The notes beneath the pieces are model-generated. The model searched no databases, was not told where the DNA came from, and saw only the letters and a program-made list of their open reading frames with translations. 64,000 nt of DNA from Diplolepis rosae (Eukaryota; Arthropoda; Insecta; Hymenoptera; Diplolepididae), in contig JAPYXD010000742.1 in assembly GCA_030998225.1 (NCBI GenBank), positions 4,774,001-4,838,000 of the forward strand, read 5' to 3'. Within the stretch, counting starts at the first letter, position 1, and every line of letters starts with the position of its first letter. Positions 22,749 through 34,149 of this stretch are shown here, in pieces. The position numbers and the translations under genes were made by a program.

Positions 22749-23374
22749 CACGGTAAGTGCCCGGCTTGTAAGTTGGAAGTAGTGAAAAGGAGTGCGCAAG
22801 TGCGCAGTTGTCCTCTTCTTACTCACGGGAAAATGTGCAAGTGAGACAAACTTGTCAAATTGATCTAAGCCAGAGAGGTTATGCAACCCGGTACGCCACA
22901 CGACATAGTTAAGAAAAAAATTTATTATATTAAGTGCATTATATTATATTACATGCGATCTTCAAAATCTTGAAAATTTCTCGGATTAAATTCCCTCACC
23001 TTTAAAGGAAAAAACTATTTAACATTATTTAACACACCATTTACGAAGTAATAACAAATACCATAATTTCAATTTCAATATTTACAATCTTATATTCGAT
23101 ATATACTTACCACTTTTATAATGCACTCCTTTAGCTTTATAGAAGTCCTGAGATAATATATATATATTTTTTAAACTAAATTGAAATTGAACAAATATCT
23201 TCCGCTTGCAAATTATCAAAAAATCGATCAACATAACCACTCTGGCTTAGATCAATTTGACAATTTGACAAATTCGTCTCACTCGCACATTTTCTTATGA
23301 GTAAGAAGAGGACAACCGCGCACTTGCGCACTCCTTTCTACTACTTCCAACTTACAAGCCGGGCACTTACCGTG
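22749..23374 (+). mobile_element. Inverted-repeat element 'A', copy 3 (complete)
   Basis: 626 bp from 'cacggtaagtgcccggcttg' to the inverted 'caagccgggcacttaccgtg', with termini of about 150 bp. The CA ends resemble P-type MITEs, but I see no matching 8 bp flank. The spacer before it (22675-22748) resembles that before copy 1, so A and its spacer were probably tandemly repeated. The 82-codon minus-strand ORF at 22653-22901 is not coding in character. Confidence 0.7.
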
Positions 23375-23708
23375 GGTAGGTATACATTGTACCATAGTTT
23401 TAGTTGCCCAAAGTTTCAATTGCCCATAAAATCACCAGAAATCACTATATTTGAAAAGCAGTGTTAGACGAAGATTATGAAAGGAATGTGTTGGCAAAAA
23501 CTGCGAGGATTGCAAGATGCAGGATTCCTGTACATTTCCCTGAAGCGCTCTCTACTGCCTATATTTGATGTATACTTGCAATTTTTGCCAACGCATTCCT
23601 TTCTTAATGTTCGTCAAACACTGCTTTTAAAATATAGTGACTTCTGGTGATTTTATGGGCAATTGAAACTTTGGGCAACTAAGACTATGGTACAATGTAT
23701 ACCTACCC
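23374..23708. mobile_element. 335 bp palindromic MITE
   Basis: Arms of about 140 bp: 'gggtaggtatacattgtacc' at the left matches the inverted right end, and 'atgggcaattgaaactttgg' is shared. A middle of about 40 bp is unrelated. It abuts element A. No target duplication is clear. Confidence 0.75.
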
Positions 23709-24118
23709 CGAACGGCGTGTGCCCAGCGCGAAGCAGAGATATGCGCTCACACATTCTGGCTACGCGAGGACATAGCTGCGCTATGTCCAATCGTACATTT
23801 TCGTAAGAATACAGCTCTGCTTTGTCCCGCGCACATGACAGCTTCGTTCTCTTCTCTCCGTGCAGGGAGTCGGATAGGCCTGGGTCTGGCATCTCCCGTG
23901 GTGGGGGATGTTCCCTTATGGTGACGACTAGTAATTTCGAAAATGACCGCTTGGGCAGCGCTGCAATCGAGTAGTTGAAGGAATACCAGGCCCTGTCAAC
24001 TCAATGGTAGAAATATGAAGAAGCACAGCGCCAACAGTTGGCCGCAACTTGAACTAAAAGTATCAATGTGTGGCGTATGTATGTTATATATGCATTGTAT
24101 ATGTGTTAGAAGTTTTAA

Positions 24119-24262
24119 AATTGACTATAATGATCAGTAAAATGGATAAACTAAGTGGAAAACACGTATAAAAATACAGAAAGTTTAAGAAATACATTTT
24201 CTGATATTTTTATACATTTTTTCACTTAGTTTATCCATTTTACTGATCATTATAGTCAATTT
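24119..24262. repeat. 144 bp hairpin inside the third P element
   Basis: The arms are about 60 bp and nearly perfect: 'gactataatgatcagtaaaa' pairs with 'ttttactgatcattatagtc', and 'taaactaagtg' with 'cacttagttta'. The loop lies at about 24181-24198. It ends next to the stop codon of the THAP fragment. Confidence 0.8.
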
Positions 24263-24489
24263 TTTAAATTATCAGACAATGTAAGACCATTCCCATCTTT
24301 TTTAGGCAACAACACTGAAGGCACTATTTTTTTCTTGAACACATTTCGCGGACCACATAAATAATCCTGCTCGCGAAAATGCAAATAGCACAGTCGATAC
24401 CCGCTCTTGTAAATTTCTTTGTAGGTTAGATTCTTCACAAGTGGGTTTAACACTGCCTCTAACCACAACGTTTGTTGACGTTTGTGCAA
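24256..24489 (-). pseudogene. THAP-domain fragment of the third P element
   Basis: A 77-codon frame contains RLCYLHFREQDY, the usual C-x2-H-F block of the second THAP zinc pair, and KIVPSVLLP, the conserved end of the domain. The first cysteine pair is not visible upstream, where sequence becomes GC-rich and unrelated, so the finger is incomplete. No transposase core follows. Confidence 0.7.
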
Positions 24490-25085
24490 CGCAGTGCAAC
24501 GAGGACCAAACGAGGATATGCGAGGACAGACGCAGACTTAGGCGAGCGGGGTGGGGTGCAGCGGGGCCGACACGTAGCGCCAACAGTTGGCCGCAACTTG
24601 TACTATGCCTAAAATAATAATCATAATTCTTCATATTCCCCCATTAGAGTTAACAGGGCCTGAGGAATACCCGTGGTTTACAGCAGCCCCCGGAATCTCT
24701 GGAGTTGAAAATGTCACAGATGTTGACCGTTGGCCACCGTGGCGCTGGCTGTTCATGAGGCCGACTTTATACAGATTAGCATTATAGAACATTGAAATTT
24801 AACGTTTTTTGTGAAAAATTGGTGTCTGCAGTGCTTTTGTGAGCTTTTTAGGTAAATTGGAATGGTTTTAACAGTCGGTGATATAAAAATTTAAGTGAAA
24901 ATGTGGAAATTTGTTGCTGTAGGTTGCAAAACAGGCTACACGTAATGCTCTGAAAAAGTGCATTGTTTTGTGCTTTATTTACCATGAGCGCTTTTCACTT
25001 ATTAAAATTTAATCTATACTAAATTTAAAACGCTTTGAATAAAAAAATCAACAAAGCTGACTGACTGAACTTAAGGTATTATGGA

Positions 25086-25795
25086 TAGGGATGGGCGATC
25101 TTCAAAAAAAAGAATCGATTCTGAAATTATTGATTCAATTTGATCGATTAATCGGTTAAAAAGATCGATTTTTGAATCGATCTTCAAAAATCGATACCTT
25201 TTTCTGAAAATGATAAATTTCTGTAAAATAACCTTTTTTTAAAATGTTTTATAACAATTGGAGATATAATTGTTACTTGCATATTTTGTAAATTTAAATC
25301 ATCAAAATAAAAAAGTGTTTATATCAATAAAAAAGGAAATTATGCTTAAAAAACACACTATATTTGCGAATCAGGATAGTTTGTCATTTTTTTAAATTGC
25401 ACAATTTCTAAAGCAATGCGTATTATTAGTGATAAAGTTTCTGACATAAATATGAAGTATTACTATAAAGTTTATAATATTAATATACTTTGAAATTTGC
25501 ATATCACTTAAAGTATTATTTATGATAAAATTTCTGGCATAAATATGAAGTATTACTATAAAGTTTATAATATTAATATACTTTGTATATCACATTAAGG
25601 ATATTCTTGTGGTCGACCCCTTGATCTCCCTTTTAAACTAAAAAACAGTTCATAGGAACAGTTCATAGAAATAGGAAACAGGAAAAAAAGAAAGGAGAAT
25701 CGTTCGTAAAGATCGAAAAAAAATATCAATCCAACCGATTAATCGAGTAAAAAAGATCGATCTCCGTAGAATCGAATCGAGATCGCCCATCCCTA
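25086..25795. mobile_element. hAT-like MITE, 710 bp
   Basis: Ends 'tagggatgggcgatc' and 'gatcgcccatcccta' are perfect 15 bp inverted repeats. The flanks ATTATGGA (25078-25085) and ATTATAGA (25796-25803) match at 7 of 8 positions, the size expected for hAT. Subterminal 'gatcgattaatcgg' words recur at both ends. The middle includes two copies of a roughly 90 bp unit ('agtattactataaagtttat', about 25450 and 25546). No ORF. Confidence 0.85.
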
Positions 25796-25803
25796 ATTAT
25801 AGA

Positions 25804-28062
25804 TAAAATACACATAATAAATTATGTGCATATGAGATCTAAATATCCATTATATCATTATGAAATATAGTATATTATGTTGATTATTATTTATTACAAA
25901 AATCTTTGTTCTTAGTGTTTTCAAATACTTATAAAGGAATTTTATAAATTCTTTATATTTGTTACTTTTTCAAATGTACGTTCATTCCTTATGTGAAAGT
26001 TTTGTTCATAAAAATCTAATTTTTCAATTACTGAGAAGTTTCAAAATATAAAATACAAAATGTCCTATAATAAAATCTAATTTTTCTCACAAAATCAAGA
26101 TGATATAATTAATACCCGTATTATAATTCAATTTGATGGAATTTCAATAGCCAATTTTTCTATTATAATATGTAAGACTGATATAATATCAGTAATATTG
26201 ATAATATAAATAAATATTGTATTTTTATTTAATAATCACAATGTAAATATTAATGTTAAAACGAAGATAACAGAACTTTGATTTCAATTCCCAGCCAGAA
26301 TTACAAAGACAATTTTCGCCCAAATTTTAAGCATATTACCCTTTATATCAGTAAAAATTGCTTTAAATAATATTTAAAACTTTCCAATTTCATGTGTTGT
26401 AAAAAAAAATATAATCAAGTAGTTTCTATCCCCAAAAATTTAATTTTTATGCATTTTTCCCATGCATTTAAATGAATTCAGGCCTTATGAACAATCAGCG
26501 CCCCTAGCGGCCACGGTCAATTCTTGTGACATTTTCGTTTCGCGGATTACGTGCATTCTGGCTAAGATGCAGGGGGCTGGTTTACAGACAGCTTTCACAG
26601 CTGACTACGTTCTGGGTATATCTATATACATACATGCTACGGTGCGGTCATTCGGGCCACTACTCGATACTAGCGCTATCCGTGGCAAAAATATGAAACA
26701 TTCTGACATTTTTCCCATTTCATTTTCTCACAAAATAATAAATACTTAAGGGAAGTAGCAATTTTATGTAATGAATGTGGTCCAGTTACAACATATTTAT
26801 GTCTAAAATATATATTTTTTAAATTATAATTTAGGAAATGGTAGAATAGATAAAAGTAGACTTAGATAATAAATACATTTAAACTTTTTGAAAAATGCTA
26901 TTGAGTGATTTATTTATTAGTTTGATTGTATATTTTTCATGCATACTGTAATTTGAAAAATGGTTCAGAATATTGACAATTTCCGCATGAAATATTAAAG
27001 TTTCTTTGATTTAATGGAATGCCCTTTCAATAGGTGCTATACAAATTTTTTGCAAGTATGAAAAAAATTTTTATTGGTCGACTTTTTCTCTCCATGGCGC
27101 AATCATTTTAGTACAAGACTCCTTATGGATTTCAACTGACTAAATATTTTAATTATTTGTTAATTTAACGTTCAATAATGTCTCATATTAGTTCATTAAA
27201 ATAATTCGAATATGATTAATGTTCCATAATAATATAATAATAGACAACTTTTATTTTTTCAATTAATTTATTAATTGAATTTTTTATTAGATCATTAATA
27301 ATTGATTGCTTGAATTAATTATATATATTAATTCAATCCACCAATTAATACTTATACTTTATTAAAGCAACTATATTAGATCAAATGATAAGGTCTTGTT
27401 ACTCACAATGCAATGCATAATATGTTGTATTATCATCATAAAATAAGGCAATTAATGAAGAAAAGCAATAAATAAATATATTGCTAATATTTCCATTATT
27501 ATCGATATTGGTAAAGAAATATTAATAAAGAAATAATTTTACTCTAATTATTCGTGATATAAGGATCCTATATGCTAGACAATTTATTTCTTGTATTTTT
27601 GCGATTAATTTTCTAGAGTGTTGTAACTATTTTATGTTTCAAGTTCTGATCAGTATTTAAAAATTTTATTTCAATAAAATTGATAATCTTAGTTCTTCAG
27701 AAATCATAGAACTTTAATTTTTTATCAATTTTCTCCATATAAAACAATACTTTCATATGAGAGGGCGGAGGTGGCGCCGCTAGCGGATTAGTTCAACCTG
27801 TCATCACTAAGAGACGACTATTTTAACATTGAAAAAGGCCTTCGTCGGACAGGGCTGGTTATACGTAAAAAACCTCGAGTGACGCGTAACTGTCCAACCC
27901 TGTTTGGTAACCAGAGTCCATCTCAGACAGTTTTGTCAGGGAGACAAACTATATGCATAAACAATCAAGGTTTGATAAATAAAATTTATGTAACATATTT
28001 ATTTGCATGATTAATAGCATGTGACACTTGAAGAAATTAGTATGTAATTTTTTTTGATTTTA
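25804..28062. other. AT-rich stretch without a recognised gene
   Basis: Mostly very AT-rich. A GC-richer island at about 26470-26690 has an ORF without recognisable domains. On the minus strand, 26545-26480 resembles 24700-24770 (shared words around 'aatgtcaca', 'ttgaccgt' and 'gctgttcat'), so the island is repeat sequence. A second GC-richer patch at 27765-27960 has no recognised content. Confidence 0.5.
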
Positions 28063-28312
28063 GGTTTGTACATGTTTTTGTCCAAAGTACATGATATTTT
28101 GTTTTCAAAATTTGGGAAATGGTGGATAAGATAAGAACGAAGGTAGATTGACTATTTATATTTTCGGAAATGCAAAAATATATCGGGAATTTTTTTTTCA
28201 TTATCATAACCAAAAGTAGTCCATGTCAACTTTCATCTCTTATACCATTTCCCAAATTGTGAAAAAAGATGTGTATTTTGGGCACAAATATGTAAAAACT
28301 AGACCTAATTGT
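28063..28312. repeat. Hairpin MITE, about 250 bp
   Basis: The inverted arms share 'aatttgggaaatggt' (left) and 'accatttcccaaatt' (right), with 'ccaaaagtagtccatgtc' near the middle. The same structure occurs at about 38600-38790 and 42570-42760 inside the tandem 4 kb element, so it is a mobile family. Confidence 0.65.
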
Positions 28313-30230
28313 TTACATCAACTTGCTGCATTTCTCAAGTATCACATGCAATTTTATTAAGAATCCGAATTAATTTCTCCAGCAAATAAGCACTTCTAAT
28401 AATTTGTATTGATTTCTTTCTGTACTGGCATTGGTTGAATTAATCTTTAAATTTATGCATTATTTCCTATATTTTAATCCTTACAGAAATTTTGAATTAA
28501 TCTCTCAATTATGGCACTGAAAAGGGCCCCCATAAGTGGCCAAAACGTTTGTCTTTTATTTTTACGTTTTTTTTATAACTACACCGAAAGAAATCTCTTA
28601 CGTATTTCGTATGACGTGTCGTTACATTTTTCGTAAACGACTTTTTATGATGTTAGTATAAAAGAATACGAAGAAAGCACACCACTCTGCTTGCAAAAAA
28701 CGCACAGCACCCATACTCTCTCGGTATGGCCAAGTTGGTTTGACAACCCCGATAGCAATGTCGTAGGCAACATTTGTCAATAACACATCCATCGGATTTA
28801 CCGAAAATTATACATAATTGACCTAAGATGCGACCGCAAAACGCTAAAATTTTCCATGCATTCAAAATGAGCCTACTGACAGAGCAAAATCTGCAGCATA
28901 ACAGATCATTCGTATTGAGACCTTCCATTCCCTTACTACCTCTCCATTACAGCAGCATAGTGTATGCATCAAATGTAGCATTCTGAAAGACGCATTTAGG
29001 CTGCTTTTTTGCACCACGCCATTATAAGGCGACACAGAATATGATGCTCAAATAAATGTGTCACTACTCATGACTTTGAAATAACATGTGGGAATATTTG
29101 TTGGGTTGGTATAGAATATATTTGGCCAACAAGTTGATCACACCAATGCAAATTTATTTTCAGGCTCTTTAGTGAAGTTGAAAATTAACATTGAGTACTG
29201 CTTACACAAAAATTATTAATACTAATGCAAAATCCTAACCTTCGTTTTTTTTAGTAATAAGGAAACGAACTTCAAGTGCCTCACTGACATCACGAACCAA
29301 ACAAACAAAAATTCTCGGGTTAACGATTTTCTGATGAAAATGATCGGAACACAGAAAAATGTTGTAAAAACCAAAAGAAGTAGAATAATATTTCAAAATA
29401 AAAGCAATTTATCCGAATAACACTTGACATGTGATACAATAAAACCTACCATTCAACGAAATAGAGGTATTCTTTCTGTAATCCCAAAAATGTATTCCGC
29501 AATTTTAAGCCATCGATAATATTTTCGAAGAGTTCATGCGTATAAATATTACGTAAACCCTAAAGATTCTTTTTATGAATTTCGAATTCTGTATTTTTAA
29601 TGTGATGCGCAGCGATAAAATTTTCTATTCACAGTTATTAGGCAAATTTCGGAGAAACTTGCTGTCACACAATACAATACAAAAGTCTCAATAATGCATA
29701 AATATGAAAGTAAATCTCGAAACACTGTTAACTCTGTAATGATTGAAACATCCTACATGAGTTCACGCACTCCAACGCATGACACTGTCATGTTGCCTCT
29801 ATTGACAGAAGTCTGTGGCGTCTTTAATGACTGACTGAATGCTCATTCGTGGCAGAATCGTATTCAGCACGTGATTACGAAAAAAACACGACAAGATGTG
29901 ACCTCATTTTTCTGTGTTATTCCGGCATGACATTTTAATGCGTTAATCACACGTAAATCCACAATGAATAGTACACTGAAAATACTCAACAAATCTTTTT
30001 CGCGAATAAACACAAATAACTATCAATCATTGATACATATAAGTCTCTCATTTCAATTGACGAAATGTTGAGCTCAATCTTTTGCTATCGGGGAATGTAT
30101 TGCAATACATTAGATTCGGCAACTTCAGTCTCTTGACTAGTTTACCTAGCTACCGGAAATTGATTTGCGCATGTGCGTTAGCCATGATACTTGCCGCGCA
30201 GTATGAATGTTGCGATCATAAGTTGTCAAA

Positions 30231-31738
30231 ATGAATGCAAGTTTGTCCCTTTTTGCTGTACAATTAAATGAAAATGCAATACCTGGTGCAAAATTAGCAA
30301 AGAATGCAATAGAAGAAAACAGCGTCGGGCAAATTAAACGATGGTTAAGTTGTCGGAAGCAATCTAAAACTGGGAAAAAGGCGGAACTCGTAAACAGGTT
30401 AGTAGGCTAGGTTTCTTTTATCCTGAAATTTTAATATTATTATCATTAGAATAAATAATTGAGGCAAAAGGCAGGATTTCAAGGAGTTTAATTATTTTTA
30501 TGTGCCATCGACGCGCAAACTCGTTTTTTCGCTACAGTTAACAGTAGCGCAATGTAGTACATTTCGACAGAAAGGAATGAAATGTAAAAATTGAACTGCG
30601 CATGCGCCCATAGCCATGAAACGAAGCTCAATCCTTCTTATTCTTCTTCGCACAGCGTTAGCATCTTACTGGCAAAGCCTTGTACATTTGAACTGCGCAT
30701 GCGTCTACTAAAATCCATTACTACTACACAAGATCGATAAAATCAAAATGGCCGGGACTAGTCGTGACATATTAAGTGTAATGCCTAGCGCCGCAAACAA
30801 CTACAATACTAGTTTAGATTCCAGTGTACGCATAAAAACTCGTATACGCACCGAAGTCACATAAAATAGAATACGTGCCAATGCACACAATTCGGGTAAT
30901 TCCGAGACTCGCGACAATGCTCGCAGGACTGATCGCGCTTCGGCTTCGTCTCAGCTTTGCCTCGACTACGCCTTAGCTTCGATCTCCTGCGAGCATTGTC
31001 GCTCGTCCCGCAATGACCCTCATTCTGCGCCTGGGCACGTAATGTACTATGGAACGGAATATGTAGTCAATTGTGAAAAGAGAATTGGAGAAAATATTTC
31101 AAACTATTATAAATATAAAAAAAACGTTACAATGCATTACAAAAATATCTTTAAATAAGATGAAAAAAATTATATTAATTTTAAAATGTAATTACAGAGT
31201 GAAGGAATGTATGAGAAAAGGAATAACGGACGTAGATCCAAATATTGATGGAGGATCATGGTTAAGTTTAAAAGAGCATGTATCGAGAGGCAATATTATT
31301 GCGTAGCTGCCTACAAAGCCACCAGATTTTCCAACACAGTGGAATCGTTTTTCAGCCCAAGAAATTCCAAAATTTTACTCCTATGGCCACATATATCAAC
31401 ATTTAATTGAAACTTGTGTTATAGAAGGGCATAAAAACTATCGTGAGGCAACAATAACCGCAGATAAATTAAATGTAGAAAATTCAGACTACAGTACAGC
31501 AAAACCCTTACGACGAGGTCGGATGTATTTTGACAGTGGTCATGTTACTGATATGCAGGATTCAAAGACTGTCGAGGGAAATCAATACTGTGTGCGTTCA
31601 TTGGTATTAGCATCCTACAGAAAAGACCAATATAATGTTTTTGTTGTGTATATTAATTCCTTTATAAGTTTCTGCACCAATTCCCATGCCAAAAAACGAT
31701 GTGCAGTCCGTTTGCTCTTCTTTCTCAACCATACTTGA
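30231..31738 (+). pseudogene. SAP-domain protein with start of a SWIM/YqaJ-type mobile-element protein, broken
   Basis: Exon 1 is 30231-30397. It encodes 55 residues with GQIKRWLSCRKQ...GKKAELVNR, the pattern of a SAP DNA-binding helix pair, and ends at AG-GTTAGT. Exon 2 starts at 31198 after 'ttacag', in matching phase, and reads KECMRKG, DVDPNIDGG, PPDFPTQW and EGNQYCVRSLVLASYRKD. An in-frame TAG lies at 31304-31306. The last block resembles the stretch just before the SWIM zinc finger in large animal proteins with SAP, SWIM and YqaJ nuclease domains (remembered pattern, not searched). The SWIM and nuclease parts are absent; the frame runs on without similarity to 31738. The 800 bp intron contains a dispersed repeat. 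Probably an internally deleted element gene. Confidence 0.55.
30720..31060 (+). repeat. Dispersed repeat of about 300 bp, copy 1
   Basis: Matches 60535-60805 in the same orientation: 'aaatggccgggactagtcg', 'gaatacgtgccaatgcacac' and 'aatgaccctcatt'. The 3' half is a hairpin in which 'gacaatgctcgcag' pairs with 'ctgcgagcattgtc' around a CpG-rich loop. It lies in the intron of the SAP gene. Family not recognised. Confidence 0.75.
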
Positions 31739-31747
31739 ATCCTTGAA

Positions 31748-32581
31748 TCAATCAAGAAAATTCTGCTCTTCATTCACGTTCTCCATAGTTGCTTCCACAA
31801 TTTTCTATAAAATATTATATACATATTACATTGTTAGAAACTTACAATAAGTAAAAAAATATATATATATATATTATACGAAAATTAGTATTTCTTTAGT
31901 ACTTCCTTTAATTATTCAAATACATACACTTACATTGTTTTGCGTTAATAAACTAATGGAATCCTTGTCATTTTTTTGTGTTTGGTTTTCATGAATTTTC
32001 TTCCTATTTTCATATTTTTCTTGGATACTCCTTCTTACTATTTTTTCGTTCTGCAAAGAAATATAAATATTACTTATATTTAAAAACCCACGGTAATCAC
32101 AAAATACAATGCATAAGTTTTTGGAACAAATCATAGTAAATCGAAATATACTAAGACGAAATATACCTTACACTGAGAAAAAAATGCTATTAAATCGAAA
32201 GCATTTCTTTCCAAAGCATGTATACTATTAATTCATAAAAATATACTACAAGATCAATAAATATGTTACTAATTCTATAGCATATTGATTTGAATCCATG
32301 ATATACATGCTTTTGGAAAGAAATACTTTTGATTCAATAGCATTTTTTTCTTAGTGTATATATATTTTTTTACATACTTATAAACTCCAGTTTTAAAAAA
32401 TAAATAAAATTGAAGCTTTGCAAATTGATAATGTAATACATAATGAATAATATTTGTTGCGTAAACAGTTTTCTTACCATAGGTTTTGAAACTTTTGCTG
32501 AAAACTTGATAGGATCTGGAAATTAGTCAGTCGGCTCACTTTCACCCTTGCTCCCTTATTTTTTATTTTATTTGAATTCAT
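31748..32581 (-). CDS. Small spliced frame convergent to the SAP gene, unknown function
   Basis: Possible exon 1 (32581-32478) starts MNSNKIKNKGARVKVSRL and ends at a strong donor 'tatg-gtaaga'. A second exon (32050-31934) is bounded by 'tttgcag' and 'aat-gtaagt'; it encodes 39 highly charged residues beginning NEKIVRRSIQEKY. A third (31804-31748) follows 'ttttatag' and ends at TGA after QNFLD. The phase between exons 1 and 2 does not fit, so an exon is missing or the model is wrong. The intron contains a MITE. The frame lies entirely inside the inverted-repeat element and converges on the SAP gene, so it may be its second gene. No family is recognised. Confidence 0.35.
32171..32356. mobile_element. 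186 bp hairpin MITE with TA duplication
   Basis: Ends 'cactgagaaaaaaatgctat' and 'atagcatttttttcttagtg' pair with one mismatch, with TA at 32169-32170 and 32357-32358. The arms are about 60 bp and also share 'gcatttctttccaaagcatg' type sequence. No ORF. Confidence 0.8.
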
Positions 32582-32943
32582 TTTAACTCGGAAAAAATTG
32601 ATGAAGTCTCGTTATTTCCTTTTAAAAATTAATAAAAACAATTTTCACTGTGTGCAGCAAGCAAAAATGCTCGCAAAAACAGGAAGTGCATATATATATT
32701 TAGTGCATGCGTACTAAACTTTTCGATAGGTAAAAAGGTCTATTGAAATACGTTGTCAAACCAACTTAGCCATACCGAGAGAGTACGGGTGCCGTGCGTT
32801 TTTCGCAAGCAGAGTGGTGTGCTTTCTTTGTATGTCGGCTTTGCTATTTTGGCATACTGATGTCCATACCTAGCGTTCAGCCGGTTCGCTAGTGTAGTAA
32901 ATTCAGATTTGTGCGAAATTCGAAAGAGATTTCTTTCGGTGTA

Positions 32944-33851
32944 CCATTAATAATTTTAAATAAAGAAAATAAGCAATAACTGACCCAATGCCAAAACAAA
33001 AAGAAATCAATAAAAATTATGTAATTTTGGGTCAATATAATAGCAGACATGTTTCCAAACATGTCACGTTATAACTTCTAATAATGTTCGTTCCAAATAA
33101 ATCAGAATTTTTCCTCAACTTTTTTAATGAGGCCATTTAGTTAGATTATAATTAGTATTTCACAGATGAGAAATTATCTCTATTGGAATTCTAATTTTTT
33201 AGAAAGAATGTTCTAATTCTAAAATCTCTCTTAATTTGAGTCATTTAAATATTACTTACAATTAATGTAGTAACTGCTTTTTATCTATAAAAGTAGTAAA
33301 TTAGTAAAAATTAGAAAATTTTTAATTGAATTTAATAAGTGTAATTGAATCATTTTCTGTTAATTTAAAAACTGTATTAGTAAAAACAAATTTTCGAATT
33401 AGAAAAAGTTTTAAGAAAATTCGTTTAGCAAGTTTTGCCACTTAGAAGTTGTTAAATTTGACAATTTGATTGCTGCTTGAAATGAAAATAATTTAACTTT
33501 AGAAAATTGCTCCATGAAAAGCTAGTGAATAGTGATTTATTGTGAATTCTTTACATTTTTTCGTTTTATGTATATAGAAATAAATCCGGATTAAAATACA
33601 GGAACATGCACAAAAATCAATACCCTCGATTTTAGACGCAAATTTTTTTTTTTAATTTTTGCGTAACATTTTTTGCATGGAAAATTGAATATACGCATAG
33701 ATGTAAAATACATCAGTTATATTGTGACATTCTATTCTATTATATTCTATAACATGAGTTCTAAATACTTTGCAGAACTTGAAAACGTAAACTATTACAA
33801 TCGTCATATGAAAACTTTATGAAGAAATTTTCTGTAAAAAAAGGAACGCTT
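32944..33851. other. AT-rich stretch, nothing recognised
   Basis: No ORF, palindrome or repeat of note was seen on either strand. Confidence 0.5.
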
Positions 33852-33925
33852 CCACTACGCTGGGTATCGAGCCCAGGTCCTTTCGATTGCCGGTCGAATG
33901 CTGTCATCTGAGCTACGGAGGTTCC
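33852..33925 (-). repeat. tRNA-like sequence (SINE head or tRNA pseudogene)
   Basis: On the minus strand, 'gtagctcaga' has the A-box form and 'gggctcgatacccagcg' is close to a B box. In between is 'tcgaccggcaatcgaaag', also present at 43.3 kb. The acceptor stem does not pair well. Followed by a short T run. A Pol III-derived SINE family is more likely than a functional tRNA because diverged copies lie at 43276-43351 and, partly, at 2190. Confidence 0.6.
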
Positions 33926-34149
33926 ACAACTTTTCTCACAGAATCTTGTTAACGCCTATTCGGCTACGGATATATCATGAACTATTTAACCAATTTTTCT
34001 AAATCATTTCAGTCGATTATGTCAATCATTAGAAGAGTGTATTGTATCACTCTACGTGATAACGGAACTCTACCATATCGACCTTACCAACCTGTGATTC
34101 AGAATTAATTTAACGTCTCGTAAGACTAGATGGAATTGCGAAAATAAGA

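Larger units (their letters stand above)
23987..24662 (-). mobile_element. Third P-superfamily element, 676 bp, non-autonomous
   Basis: Inverted ends 'caggccctgtcaactc' and 'caggccctgttaactc' (one difference in 16) are flanked by an exact 8 bp duplication AGGAATAC (23979-23986 and 24663-24670). The word 'agcgccaacagttggccgca' occurs near both ends in the same orientation. Inside is a THAP fragment and a 144 bp hairpin. GC content near the ends is clearly above that of the flanks. Confidence 0.88.
28582..32941. mobile_element. 4.36 kb element with long terminal inverted repeats carrying a SAP-domain gene
   Basis: The ends 'caccgaaagaaatctctt' are inverted at both sides, flanked by TA (28580-28581 and 32942-32943). 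The inverted repeats extend to about 28747 and from about 32752 (167 and 191 bp, with an indel). They include 'cactctgcttgc' and 'tactctctcggtatggc'. Inside are a plus-strand spliced gene (30231-31738) and a convergent minus-strand spliced frame (32581-31748), plus later insertions at 30720-31060 and 32171-32356. No DDE transposase is recognised, so the superfamily is open; CAC-type ends and a TA flank would suit more than one. Confidence 0.75.
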
